Shown: positions 23,501 to 34,110, counted from the stretch's first letter. The stretch: 64,000 nt of DNA from Rhopalosiphum padi (GCF_020882245.1 NC_083597.1:60800152-60864151); one strand, 5' to 3'. The notes: a model not told the origin generated them from the sequence alone. Program-made: numbers and translations.

Positions 23501-26476
23501 AATTTTTAAAATATTTCGACTGTTTTTAAGTTATTTATAAAGATATGAGAACATTTTTTCAATAGATTTCGATTATTCTTAATTAATCAATTAAAAAATA
23601 TTGAAAGTCTATAAAATCACAATATTTTTTATAAGGGCTTATAGTTAGAATTTTAACAAAATTCATAAAAATTCTGAAAACTTAATATAAGGTTCTTTAT
23701 AAGTTTTTCAGCCTACACATGGAAAAAATGTTTACTTAAAAGCTAAATACATTTTTTATGAGCATTTCGAGTTCAAATGTTTATAATAGCTGTAATAAAC
23801 TATTATTTCTTCTTCAACAATTTTTATATTTTATTTCATTTAAAAATAATAATAAAAATAGACACTTGAAAATATTCACCAAATGTTTTATTATCTTTTT
23901 CATTAAATATTAAATTTTGGGATGTAAAAAATTACTTTGATCATACTTTAGTAAAGTTATCAAAGATTTTTAAAGAGTTTAAAGAGTTAAAATTTGAATC
24001 CAAATTTCAGAGTTTTGTCTAACTTTTAGCCTGTTTATTTGTATTGTGTATAGGGTATAGCCCAAGTTGCCCCTTGAATTTTATAATAGTATAGAAATTT
24101 GTTATATTTTTAAGAAATGATTGAGCAAAACCTATACCTAATATAGGTACTGTTATAAAGCAAATCAAAAAATAGGCAATGAAAAATAATTACTTGTGTT
24201 ATGTCAACACTATTGCTACGATCCTATAGGAAAATTTATAAATGTTGGCTTTATACTTTTTTATCGACTATTAAATTTTTAATTTAAGTAGGTATCATTT
24301 ACATTTGCTTACAAATATTTCTGTTAGCACTATAAGACCTTTTTTTGAATAAGTCTCATCATAACCATAAGCAAATTGAAATCTAATAGTACAATAATGT
24401 TTAATTACCTACAAAATTAGTATTTATTTTTAGATATTAGCTGTATCAGCTAAGAACTGTTTACTTTTAACATATGGAATGACATTAGGACTACCAACAA
24501 TAGCTATTCCAGCATTATATTCTAATCCAGTATCTAATATCACTAGTCCACGACATGATGATTGGCTCCAATTGAACAAAGAACAAATATCGTGGTTCAG
24601 TTAGTATAGAGACCTATATTACTTGTATTAGTACGTTTAAGCTCTTGAAATATATGCATCTCAATACAATTTTTTTTAAATATGTTTCTAGGTAGCATCA
24701 ATTTAATATGTGTTCCACTTGGATGTATGATATCTGGAACTATTACTCAACCTTTTGGACGCAAACCTAGCATGATTGCACTTACATTACCATTCATTCT
24801 AGCTTGGTTGTTATTTCATTATGCTTCAACAGTAACTCAGCTCTATTTAGCTTTAGCTCTATGTGGCCTTTGTGGTGGTTTACTAGAAGCTCCAGTCAGT
24901 ACACAATTATTCAGAATAGCGTGAAGACTCTATAGAATAATGACTATAATATCACTAATTAATTTTCAGGTGTTAACCTACGTCGCGGAAATTACTGAAC
25001 CTCATATCCGAGGTGTACTTGCTGCTCTGTCATCGACTACAGTCATACTTGGATCCATATCCCAATTTATCTTAGGAAACTTTTTACACTGGAGAACAAT
25101 TGTACTTTTCAATACTATAATACCCATAGTAGCATTTATTTCATTATTATTTATACCAGAAAGTCCACATTGGCTTATAAGTAAGTTACAATAAATTAAA
25201 TACATTTTTATAAAATAAAAAATTATTTTAGTCATTTACCAACCTTTATTATTTTTAATTTACTTTGATTTAAATTTCACTAATGTATATACATAACTAT
25301 AAATATTAAAAAAATAAATGTTTATCATTTAATAACGTATACTGTATTTATTTTATTTAGCCAAAGGTCGTATTGCTGAAGCCGAAAAGTCTCTATGTTG
25401 GCTACGTGGTTGGGTTCAACCAGATGCAGTACAATATGAACTGTCGATGTTAAGAAAATCAATAGCCTTAAACGAAGAGAAAGTCAGAATGAAGAAAAAC
25501 AAAAAATTTTATTCATTTTATTTGAGACGAACATTTTTACTACCTTACTTCATCATAACAGCTAGTTTCTTTTTTGCAAGTTTTGGTGGGACGAGCACAT
25601 TGCAAGTTTATGCTGTAAGTTACAATAATACATAATCAATAAATAATCTATTATTTATTAAAATATATAATATATTTATAGAATTTATTCTTAACAATGA
25701 ATTGTGTAAAAAACAGGTTCAAATTTTTGAAACGTTGGGGTCACCGATTAATGGTTATACATCAACATTAGTTCTTGGAATTTTACAATTGATGGGAGGC
25801 ATTCTAGGCCTATTATTAATTCACTGGACTGGTAAACGTCCTTTAGCAATAGTTTCCACGCTGGGATCATCTTTGTGTTTTTTCGTTGTGTCAGCATACG
25901 TATTCATAAAACAATACAACGCGGAAATAATTCTTAACGTTACTTGGATACCGTTAGTGTTTTTGAATATAGCTGCTTTTATGTCACATGTTTCTATTAG
26001 ACTTCTACCATGGATGTTAATTGGAGAGGTAATTAAACTCAATTATTATAATAAGTTTTTATAAATATTTAAGATGTGAAAAGATAAAATATAATGATAA
26101 TACTTAATTAACTGAACTGAAATTGTTTAAGGTATATCCACCGAATATTCGTGGGCAAGCTAGTGGTGCCAGCGGTTCTAGTTCCTACATATTTTCTTTT
26201 ATTGCAAATAAGTCATATTTCATGGTACTTGATTGTATTAATTTATCGGGAACATTTCTGTTATACGCCATAGTAAGTTTAATTGGATGCCTAGTGTTGT
26301 ACAACATGATGCCAGAAACAGAAGGTGTTCCTTTAGAAGACATACAAAATCATTTTGCCGATAAAACTAAAACATTTGTAATGAAAATTGAAAGAAGTGA
26401 TAAAATCAAAGAAAAAAAGACGTGGTCAGCAACAAATCCTGCTTTAGAGCTAGATCATACTGAAACCCATATATAA
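20580..26476 (+). CDS. Tret1: Facilitated trehalose/sugar transporter, Tret1-like (5' exon missing)
   Basis: Seven exons join in phase: 20580-20754, 24434-24599, 24692-24894, 24970-25180, 25361-25614, 25717-26028 and 26132-26476. They give about 554 residues. The first readable exon is a hydrophilic cytosolic tail with an Asn run; it opens at a splice acceptor, so the start codon lies in an unrecognised exon upstream. The rest is a 12-helix major facilitator sugar porter: loop motif TQPFGRKPSM after helix 2, EITEPHIRG after helix 4, PESPHWLI closing the first half, LLPWMLIGEVYPPNIRGQASG, and PETEGVPLEDIQ after the last helix. Family knowledge: Tret1-type SLC2 proteins move trehalose or other sugars down their gradient across the plasma membrane. 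Insects have many paralogues, so the substrate is inferred. Intron 1 (20755-24433) is 3.7 kb and contains dispersed repeats. Confidence 0.88.
21050..24000. repeat. Dispersed intronic repeat, two related stretches
   Basis: Within the first readable intron of the sugar transporter, about 21050-21450 and 23380-23900 share a run of motifs in the same order: a 'ggttttttataag' or 'ggttctttataag' segment, then 'attttttatgag(t/c)attt', then 'tacatg' or 'caaatg'. A related stretch lies near 33210-33420. No ORF or clean ends were found, so these are old copies of an unclassified interspersed repeat. Confidence 0.4.
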
Positions 26477-26677
26477 TATTGTTATAATTTCTTACCTATA
26501 TGTTATTTTTTTTTAACTATTACAATAATAGTTCTTTTTATACATTATAGCTTTTGATTAATATATTATTTAATTTTTTATGAATTTTGTAATCTTGATT
26601 GGCTGTTCGGCTTATAATTACTAATTAGATTAGTCAAGCATGTCAAACATAAACAAATACATACTGATACTTGATTA
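26477..26677. other. 3' flank of the sugar transporter
   Basis: Presumed 3' UTR and spacer up to the hAT insertion. I see no canonical AATAAA close to the stop codon. Confidence 0.35.
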
Positions 26678-26685
26678 ATTATAAT

Positions 26686-27351
26686 TAGAGCGCGGATTTT
26701 TATGCACTTAAAACTATCGAAATATGCCATATAATATGCAGTAAAAATCATGAAAATATGCAAACAATATGCAGTCTAAATTATGAAAATATGTAAAAAA
26801 ATATGCAGTCAAAATTATGGAAATATGTAAGAATTTTTTATTTATTTAAATTTTACAATAAAACTTATAATAATTAATAAAAAAAAATTTAGGGAATTTT
26901 CTGAACTTAATTTATTTTTAAAATGAATAATCATATGCATTTCAAGTTTTTCTTTTGTGAAGTTGTGTCGTACATCGGTTTACGTATTTTTAAAGACTGA
27001 GAACGAACGTTTGACGTCAACCGAAGTTATTGGGACATATTTGAAGCAACTTAGTATTGTCGGGTCTTGATAAAGATCTTCGAGCTGAATGTTTTCGAAA
27101 TTTACTTTTAATTTTTCTACTTGACAAAATAATATTTTATACATTTTTTTAAATTTTCGCTTCAATATGCAATAAATTTTGAATTTCGCCAAAATATGCA
27201 AAAATATGCAATAACATTTAAATATGCAGAAATATGCAAAAAAAAACTTCACCATTAGCTTAAAATTATGATGATTCGTGAAGATAACTGACAAAAATCT
27301 AAAAATATTAAAAGGAAAAAAATATGCAATTGCATAGAAATCCGCGCTCTA
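26686..27351 (-). mobile_element. hAT-superfamily element with residual transposase tail
   Basis: The ends form inverted repeats TAGAGCGCGGATTT...AAATCCGCGCTCTA and are flanked by an exact 8-bp duplication ATTATAAT (26678-26685 and 27352-27359), the hallmark of hAT insertions. A minus-strand ORF (26980-27294) ends with FKYVPITSVDVKRSFSVFKN, matching the C-terminal dimerisation region of hAT transposases (usual form Y.P.TS...ERSFS..K). The upstream catalytic part is absent. The remainder is rich in repeated 'aatatgcaaa' words typical of hAT subterminal transposase-binding sites. At 666 bp it is non-autonomous. Confidence 0.85.
26980..27294 (-). pseudogene. C-terminal fragment of a hAT transposase
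   Basis: Only the last third of this ORF is transposase-like (VNFENIQLEDLYQDP, then the SVDVKRSFS motif). The N-terminal part is phenylalanine-rich translation of AT-rich subterminal repeats. It lies wholly inside the hAT element and lacks DDE catalytic domains, so it cannot be a working transposase. Confidence 0.7.
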
Positions 27352-27359
27352 ATTATAAT

Positions 27360-27960
27360 ATACTAGCTGAATTACCCGGCTTTGTCCGTGTGTAGTTTTT
27401 GCTTTCTCAAAATGAAATTCTTAAATCAACACACATTGTTGTGTTTTAAAGAAAAAAAATTATTTTATAATTTATATAATTGAGCTAGTCGGTGTTTTAT
27501 GCCTCGGAACAAATCATATCTAAACGCCGATAAAATACATACACAAAAAAAAAGGTCAGGTTACATAGGTAGCTGGGAGCCCTCGGATCGCCGAGCCGTA
27601 CCGTACTCCCGTTATCGGCCGACTGCTATTGTTATTATTATACGAATATAGATGTACAAACTACACATAAAAATTTATTTTAACCGATTTAACCCCTTTA
27701 AAATCAAAATTTTGAAAATCGGATGACGTGGTAACACTCGAGAAGTCGAGAAGGTATTTGAAACAACTCTGTGAAAAAAAGTTAAATAGCGTCGTCAGTG
27801 ACTCGTCACTATATGTCTAATGTCTATGTAAATGATTCGATAAAAAAATATTTGCTTGTTTGAACGCAATAATTTATTGTGTTTTAGTATTCTCTAAACA
27901 GTGAAAATAATAAATATCTATGGATAGTCTAAACTAACCCTATTAATTATAGGTAGATAT
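27360..27960. mobile_element. Possible retroelement fragment
   Basis: Starts with AGCTGAATTACCCGGCTTTG, a phrase resembling ends of interspersed non-LTR elements in insects, and contains a locally GC-rich patch (about 27560-27625) unlike its surroundings. No ORF, poly(A) tail or target duplication was identified, so classification is tentative. Confidence 0.3.
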
Positions 27961-27970
27961 ATGATCTATT

Positions 27971-28540
27971 CAGTGGCATCATTGGGGGAGGGGGGTGCAA
28001 CTGGTGCATTTGCCCTAGTTTAACATTTACATCGACCTTAAGTCATCATATTTAAAAATTATAAGAAGTTTTATTTTTAACTACTAAGACCATTGTCATA
28101 AATCATAATATTGAATATTGATATTTTATAAAAAAAGATTTATTGTTAATTGTTTTGTTATATTTAAAAAAATGTATATTATATTATTAATCAAGATGTT
28201 TAGTACCTATTTATATTATATTATTATGTGACTGTAAATACTACCATTGATACTACTAATTACTTATAAATCAGTATTAAAAGGTACCTACCTATTACCT
28301 ATTTATTATTTATTTACACATAACTCAATTATTCTATTTGACTTTCTAATTCTAATAAATATTTGAAAAAATTGTTTATATTCAATACTTAAAAATCCTG
28401 TGTGTGACGTTTATATACCTAAAAATTTACCCCCCCCCCCCCCATCACTGACTATGGCACTATCCTATGTGAATCTATGTGGAAAAAATTTTGAGTCGGC
28501 AAATTGCCCTAGTCAAACAAAAATTGAAATGACGCCACTG
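27971..28540. mobile_element. hAT-like MITE
   Basis: The left end CAGTGGCATCATT and the reverse complement of the right end CAGTGGCGTCATT differ at one base, forming 13-bp terminal inverted repeats of the CAGTGGCG type. Flanks are gatctatt and gatatata, an imperfect 8-bp match (5 of 8). 'GCCCTAGT' occurs subterminally at both ends in the same orientation (about 28012 and 28506). A 14-base C run lies at 28430-28443. No coding capacity. Confidence 0.6.
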
Positions 28541-29926
28541 GATATATAAATATATAATTAAGTCAAATTATAAGGTGAGTTGTGAGTTGTGAGGGCTACT
28601 TATTAATAGTATTCCAAAGATATCTACGAAAAAATAGGTATATAACTGAATATTTGTATATACTTAGTACTTACATATAGTTACATTTTTTAAAACTAAC
28701 ATTTAAATAGGCAAACAAATTTATTTAACTACTAATTTAATTGACTACCTGTATTCTCTGTCATCGATATTTTAAATATTTTAATTTTCTTATTATAATA
28801 TAAAGTAGGTAGGTTTATTACTTATTACTTTATTAAGTACCTAATTGTAATAAATAGTAATACAAAAAAAATAATTTAAAATGTGAAATTTACAATAATA
28901 TACAATGATACCCAAATAAACTTAAATACTTTTAAAACAAAAAATTATAAATCTGCTTAAAATTTTATAAAATACTTTTAATATAAAAAAAAGAGATATG
29001 CAAAAGGATAACATTGTGCAACTAATTGACCAAACAAGTTTGACGTTGATTATCGATGGTCGTTTTTTGTAAACTCTAGTGTTACACATAGGTACCTACT
29101 CAACTTTTTATTTTATAATATGATACAGCAATAATAAAAAGAAATATCAATAACATTATTAATAATTTATTAGTTTCTATAATATGCTCATTCTATTCAC
29201 CGAATACGTATTCGGGTGGTTTCAACTGTTATTTGTGTTTATTGAGTGAATAATAAAAAAGTGCAAAAAAGCAAACTTCCGAGTGAGAGTGAGACGAGAA
29301 GGGACTTCAAAATATATTTGGGACAGAAGAGTAAGAATATCTGTATCAATACAAACATCAATTAATAAATGCAAATATGACAAAAATGTTAATATTTATA
29401 TTGCTTTTAGGCTATAGCTTAGAACAATTAAATATCTAAATATTCTAAATCAATATGTCATATTTTATATTATGTATATTATTTTAACAATTATATTTTA
29501 ATTTGTAATGGGTAATAACAGTAATAAATTAATAAATAACTATTAATTGGTAAAAATCATAGGTCTATTAACTAAATTAATAACTAATAGCCAATTAAAT
29601 ATTAATTATTTTACCTTTAGTAACAATCTTAAATCGTGGTAAGTAACTTAAAAGTTATAACTATATATGTATACGATTGTTGACAGCAGTGAATATAAAC
29701 ATTTCCATTTTTTCTTATCACTATTTCATTCCAGGGTGTATCTCTAAAATTGACAGTTGGCAACACTATAGTCATTATAGTCGAAGGCATAACCTCACTT
29801 ATCAATATTTTCCGTGGACCGTCTCTCAAAACATTTTGCTTACCTTTTTGTTTCCAGTGTCAATTCTGAAAATGTTTTATGGTATTTAATTTTTGGATTG
29901 TGTTCGGCCATTAACCAGGATTCAAC
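28541..29926. promoter_or_regulatory. Upstream region of RpS6
   Basis: No gene recognised. The last 100 bases hold pyrimidine-rich stretches such as CTTACCTTTTTGTTTCC around 29838-29854 that could be the TOP-type start region expected for a ribosomal protein mRNA. The exact transcription start cannot be fixed from sequence. Confidence 0.35.
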
Positions 29927-31020
29927 ATGAAGGTAATGTTAATTCCTTAATATCTTATTTAATGTTTATGCAAGTTTTGAATTGAATAAAATTTATATTT
30001 ATTGAGATGCAATTGGATAAAGTTAAATTGTAAGACATAACATGGTACCGGCAACTAACTGAGAAATAATTTCTTAGTGTTATTTTAATTTCGTGGTATA
30101 TATTTGAGCTATTGCATTCCATAAGCTACACATTAGTATTTTTGTTATTTTCATTAGATGTATATAATGGTTTAATAGGTCTTAAAGATATGTTGGCTCC
30201 AAACTATTTGTACTTGATTTATTTGACACGACGTCCTAATACTGTATAGTGTAAAATTGTCACTGTTGTAACAATTTCCTTTTCAAAATTCTGTTCAATA
30301 GTTTAATTTTAATTATACATATTATTTGGTTAAATATTAATTGCATATAAATATACTTTTTAAACAATTATTACTATTTGAATTATGAGATTTACAAAAC
30401 ATATTTAAAGTATTACATTCAACAGTATTAGATATTTATAAATTTGTTATTTTATAATATCTTACATAGGTACTGTATGTATTGTTAAGTATTTAGGCTT
30501 AAAGAACTAACAAAATATTAAATTAATATTTTATAAGTTTAGTATACTTATCATTGTTGTTTTTTTGTTTATTGATAAAATTATTTTATTTTATTTAATA
30601 GTTAAATGTATCATATCCAGCAACAGGCAGTCAAAAGCTGTTTGAAATTGTAGATGAACACAAGTTACGTGTATTCTATGAAAAACGTATTGGCACCGAA
30701 GTTGAAGTTGATATACTCGGTGATGAATGGAAAGGTTATGTGCTTAAAATATCTGGAGGCAATGACAAACAAGGGTTTCCAATGAAACAAGGTGTTCTCT
30801 CTAATGTCCGAGTGCGCCTATTATTATCTAAGGGACATTCTTGTTATCGCCCTAGAAGGGATGGTGAACGTAAGAGGAAATCTGTGCGTGGATGTATCGT
30901 TGACTCCAATCTTAGTGTTTTGTCATTGGTTGTTGTCAAAAAAGGAGAAAAGGTATTTATTAACATTAAATAAAATTAAAATATATTCCTATGATTTTAT
31001 AATAAATATTTTTTGACATT

Positions 31021-31060
<40 letters not shown>

Positions 31061-32565
31061 ATGCTTAAGGTTTATCATTCTTAGTATTTTAAAATACACA
31101 TGAATTAATGTGTTGTAGTTTTCATACCCAAAATGTATAATTTCATAAATTTATTTTTTGGGACCCGACATTTTCCTGTTGATCTATTTAAAATAATATT
31201 TTAACATCGGAATGACGGAAAATTAATATTCGTTTAATGTTTTAAGAATGATTACTCTATTATTAATCATTGTTAGTGTATAAGCGTTACATTTAATACA
31301 AATTCTCTTTAAGTGATTTATGTTGGTTATCTTGGTTTTAGTTCTAATGTTTCAAGTAATACAAAATTTATATATTTCTATTAACTGAATTATTTTATTA
31401 ACTAATATTTATATACTACATTTTTTTAGAACCCGACATTTTCCTGTTGATTTATTTAAAATAATATTTTGACATCGGAATGACGGAAAATTAATATTCG
31501 TTTAATGTTTTAAGAATGATTACTCTATTATTAATCGTTGTTAGTGTATAAACGTTACATTTAACATAAATTCTCCGTGATTTAAACTAATTGGTATAAA
31601 GTGATCTAAGTTTATGTCAAGTATTTTAAGATACTAAATATTTTTATATTTTAAAAAGAAAACCCTTACTGTTAATTTGTTGAATTGATTGTTTTTCTAA
31701 TAAACCAGAAAGTTAAATATACATTTTAAAAAAACTAGTGAAGCAATTAATCCCATCTGATATGGAAAAATATGTTGTATAAAACCATACCTATAATTTT
31801 GTTGACAAGTATTCATTTTTAACTAAGTTATATCATTTATTCATTTTCTAAAGAACCCGACATTTTCCTGTTGATTTATTTTAAATAATATTTTGACATC
31901 GGAATGACGGGAAATTAATATTCGTTTAATGTTTTAAGAATGGTTATTGTTGATCATTGTTAGTGTATAAACGATACATCATGAATGTATTTGAATCTAA
32001 ACACTTAGCATATATTATTTAGTATTTTATAGTAAGGTATTTTTTTCATATCAATATTAATTAATTATTGAAACTTTTTAGGATATTGCTGGATTAACAG
32101 ACACCAATGTTCCAAGACGTCTTGGGCCTAAGCGTGCAAACAAGATCCGTAAGTTGTTCAATTTGCAAAAAGAAGATGATGTACGCAAGTATGTCATTAA
32201 AAGACCTTTGGCAATTAAGGAAGGAAAGACAAAACAACATTTCAAGGCCCCGAAAATCCAACGTCTCATTACTCCTGTCCGTCTCCAGGTACTTAAAATT
32301 ACTATTAAACTTGTCAATTATTTACAGATTTAAAATTATCTATTAGCTAATTTTATAATATATTGAATTTTAGCGTAAACGTCATAATTTGGCATTAAAG
32401 AAGAAGCGTTGCTTAAAACGTAAAGAACAAGCTACTGAATACGCCAAGCTTCTTGCACATAGACAAAAGGAAAAGTTGGCAAAGAAACGTGCTGAACAAA
32501 GCCGAAAACGTACTATGTCTCAATCATCTGTTTCTAGTTCTGGCACAAAGAGCAGTAAAAAATAG
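29927..32565 (+). CDS. RpS6: 40S ribosomal protein S6 (eS6)
   Basis: Four exons: 29927-29932 (ATGAAG only), 30602-30952, 32082-32288 and 32374-32565. They give 251 codons, against 249 in human S6, all in phase. The protein begins MKLNVSYPATGSQKLFEI, carries FYEKRIGTEVEVD, KISGGNDKQGFPMKQGV, RRDGERKRKSVRGCIV and RRLGPKRANKIRKLFNL, and ends in a basic Ser-rich tail (RKRTMSQSSVSSSG, then KSSKK). Family knowledge: S6 is a small-subunit protein whose C-terminal serines are phosphorylated by S6 kinase; RKRTMS fits an RxRxxS site. The two-codon first exon is typical of ribosomal protein genes. Intron 2 (30953-32081) hosts three small-RNA-like repeats. Confidence 0.97.
31021..31058. repeat. TA dinucleotide microsatellite
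   Basis: About 38 bases of mostly TA repeats in RpS6 intron 2, just upstream of the snoRNA-like repeats; likely polymorphic in length. Confidence 0.85.
31163..31294 (+). ncRNA. Probable H/ACA box snoRNA, copy 1 (RpS6 intron 2)
   Basis: First of three related units of about 130 nt in the intron. The layout is hairpin, hinge, hairpin, tail. A 5' half contains a possible lower stem (ATTTTCC with GGAAAAT). An AAATTA hinge (31220-31225) fits the H box ANANNA. A 3' hairpin has an upper stem AATGATTA/TAATCATT and a lower stem CGTTTA/TAAGCG. ACA follows at 31289-31291, three bases before the inferred end. The rRNA or snRNA target is not identified. Confidence 0.72.
31431..31562 (+). ncRNA. Probable H/ACA box snoRNA, copy 2 (RpS6 intron 2)
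   Basis: Differs from copy 1 at only a handful of positions over 132 nt, while the sequence between copies is unrelated. H box AAATTA is at 31488-31493. The 3' hairpin has a lower stem at 31499-31504/31549-31554 and an upper stem at 31515-31522/31532-31539. ACA is at 31557-31559. One upper-stem change (A to G) turns a T-A pair into a T-G wobble, so pairing is kept. Confidence 0.74.
31855..31981 (+). ncRNA. Probable H/ACA box snoRNA, copy 3 (RpS6 intron 2)
   Basis: The most divergent copy. The apical loop of the 3' hairpin is shortened and the upper stem becomes AATGGTTA/TGATCATT, still eight pairs with two wobbles. In the 5' half GGAAAAT is changed to GGGAAAT, again only converting a pair to a wobble. 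H box AAATTA (31912-31917), lower stem CGTTTA/TAAACG and ACA (31976-31978) are intact. It lies about 100 nt upstream of exon 3. Confidence 0.7.
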
Positions 32566-32574
32566 AAATGGTTA

Positions 32575-32580
32575 AATAAA
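32575..32580 (+). terminator. Polyadenylation signal of RpS6
   Basis: AATAAA ten bases after the stop codon, giving the very short 3' UTR usual for ribosomal protein mRNAs. Confidence 0.65.
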
Positions 32581-32686
32581 ACATTTTTTTTATCCATAAA
32601 TTTGTTGTTATTTTTTCATTCAAATCTAAGTAATATGGAACTATGTTCTGTCTAGCGAAAAAAAGCTCAGATTATTAAATATCCCT

Positions 32687-33138
32687 TTGTTATACCCTGC
32701 TATTAATATCATTTCCACTAAAGTATTGTTGCGTAGCACCTGTGCAGATGCAGAACAACTGGTTTTTGTCAAGTTGAGACATGTCTTGCTGAATAGAGAT
32801 AATTTTTATTTAATATTGGTAATGCATAACATTGTTAAGTATAATAAAGATATAACTTCTGTTATATTTGTAAAAAAAGAATACTGTACAAACATCTTAT
32901 GGCATTATTGTTATTGATGACATTCGTATTTTATGTATTGGAAATCAAAAAATAACAACTGGTAATATTATAAATTAAAATTTATTCATATTTAAGTATA
33001 TTTTAATTTGTGGCTGATACTGTTTGTTATTTCATGACAAAGTTAATATATTTACTTTTTGGTTGGTTTCTTATAGGCGATATCAAAGATTTAGATAATT
33101 TACTTCAAAATAAAATGTTACAGCTTCAATGTATATGA
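32687..33138 (+). pseudogene. Degenerate or frameshifted coding remnant, family unknown
   Basis: Two adjoining frames look coding. One runs from about 32687 to 32878 (includes STCADAEQLVFVKLRHVLL). The other, one base shifted, runs to 32961 (includes YGIIVIDDIRILCIGNQK). The switch falls in the A7 run near 32873-32879. A GT donor after 32961 and an AG acceptor before 33077 join in phase to GDIKDLDNLLQNKMLQLQCI followed by a stop. No ATG start is evident and I do not recognise the protein. It could be a decayed duplicate of a spliced gene; a sequencing error in the homopolymer could also explain the shift. Confidence 0.45.
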
Positions 33139-33834
33139 AGTGGTAAATTTGAGTTAAAAAGATGCATCTGGTTATTTTAAAACGATTGAATGATTTTTTA
33201 TAACTAATTAAAAATTGTTATGATATTAAATTCATCAGTTATTGATTTTATCTTCCCAAATAATTTTGGTTTTTGTTGTTAATCAATGACAAAGAAACTG
33301 TAGCCTGTAGATACTAGAAATTTTATCAAAATGTTTTATCATAATTTTCTATATACTCTACATGAATTATTTTGACTCTTGAACTATTTTTAGGCTAATT
33401 CTTAAAAATTTAATATAAATTATTATAATAAAATAAATGCAATATTTTTGGAAAAAATTATATCAAATATATCTGGTGATAAATGTTATTAGAGTGTGTT
33501 TAAATGTTTTTTTGTATACAATGATATCTTTAATTTCAAATTCAAATTTAACATATCTTTAACTTTTTCTGTTGTAACTCATATTTATACATTTCTTATT
33601 TATTAATTAAATTTCTATTGTTGAATGGCCAATAAAAATTTTGAATATGGCCCGAGAGTCCAAAAAAGTTGCTAGGTATTGATTTTATTTGTGGTTCAGA
33701 AATATATAACATCATTTGGAAATAGGGAAGCTATATCTATATAGTTATAATATATTTCACAAATATTGATTAGAAAACATATGTGAATATCTATTAATAC
33801 AGAATTGACAAAAACAATTAATTGATAGAGTTAT
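33139..33834. other. Convergent spacer between the remnant and Crag
   Basis: AT-rich; about 33210-33420 contains a repeat stretch related to those in the sugar transporter intron. No gene recognised. Confidence 0.4.
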
Positions 33835-33840
33835 TTTATT
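33835..33840 (-). terminator. Likely polyadenylation signal of Crag
   Basis: AATAAA on the minus strand about 270 bases past the Crag stop codon. Confidence 0.45.
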
Positions 33841-34110
33841 GTTACATATAAATCGCAACATTTAACATATAATAATTATATACATCTTGTAAAAAAAATG
33901 ATACCATGTCTAAGTTATAAAAAAACATGATACAATTATTAACAAATGATTCAAAAACTAACAAATATTAAAAGTCAATTAATAACTGACTATTCTCAAT
34001 AGTTGTAGATAACTACATCCATTATTATAACTTCAATAATTTAATATGAGCAGATAACATTAATACACAAAATACATTTATAAGTGTTTCAAAATAAAGT
34101 AGTTGAATTA

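Noticed and set aside
29629..29889. Short ORFs on both strands just upstream of RpS6
   Set aside because: No conserved features; they overlap the expected RpS6 promoter and 5' UTR.
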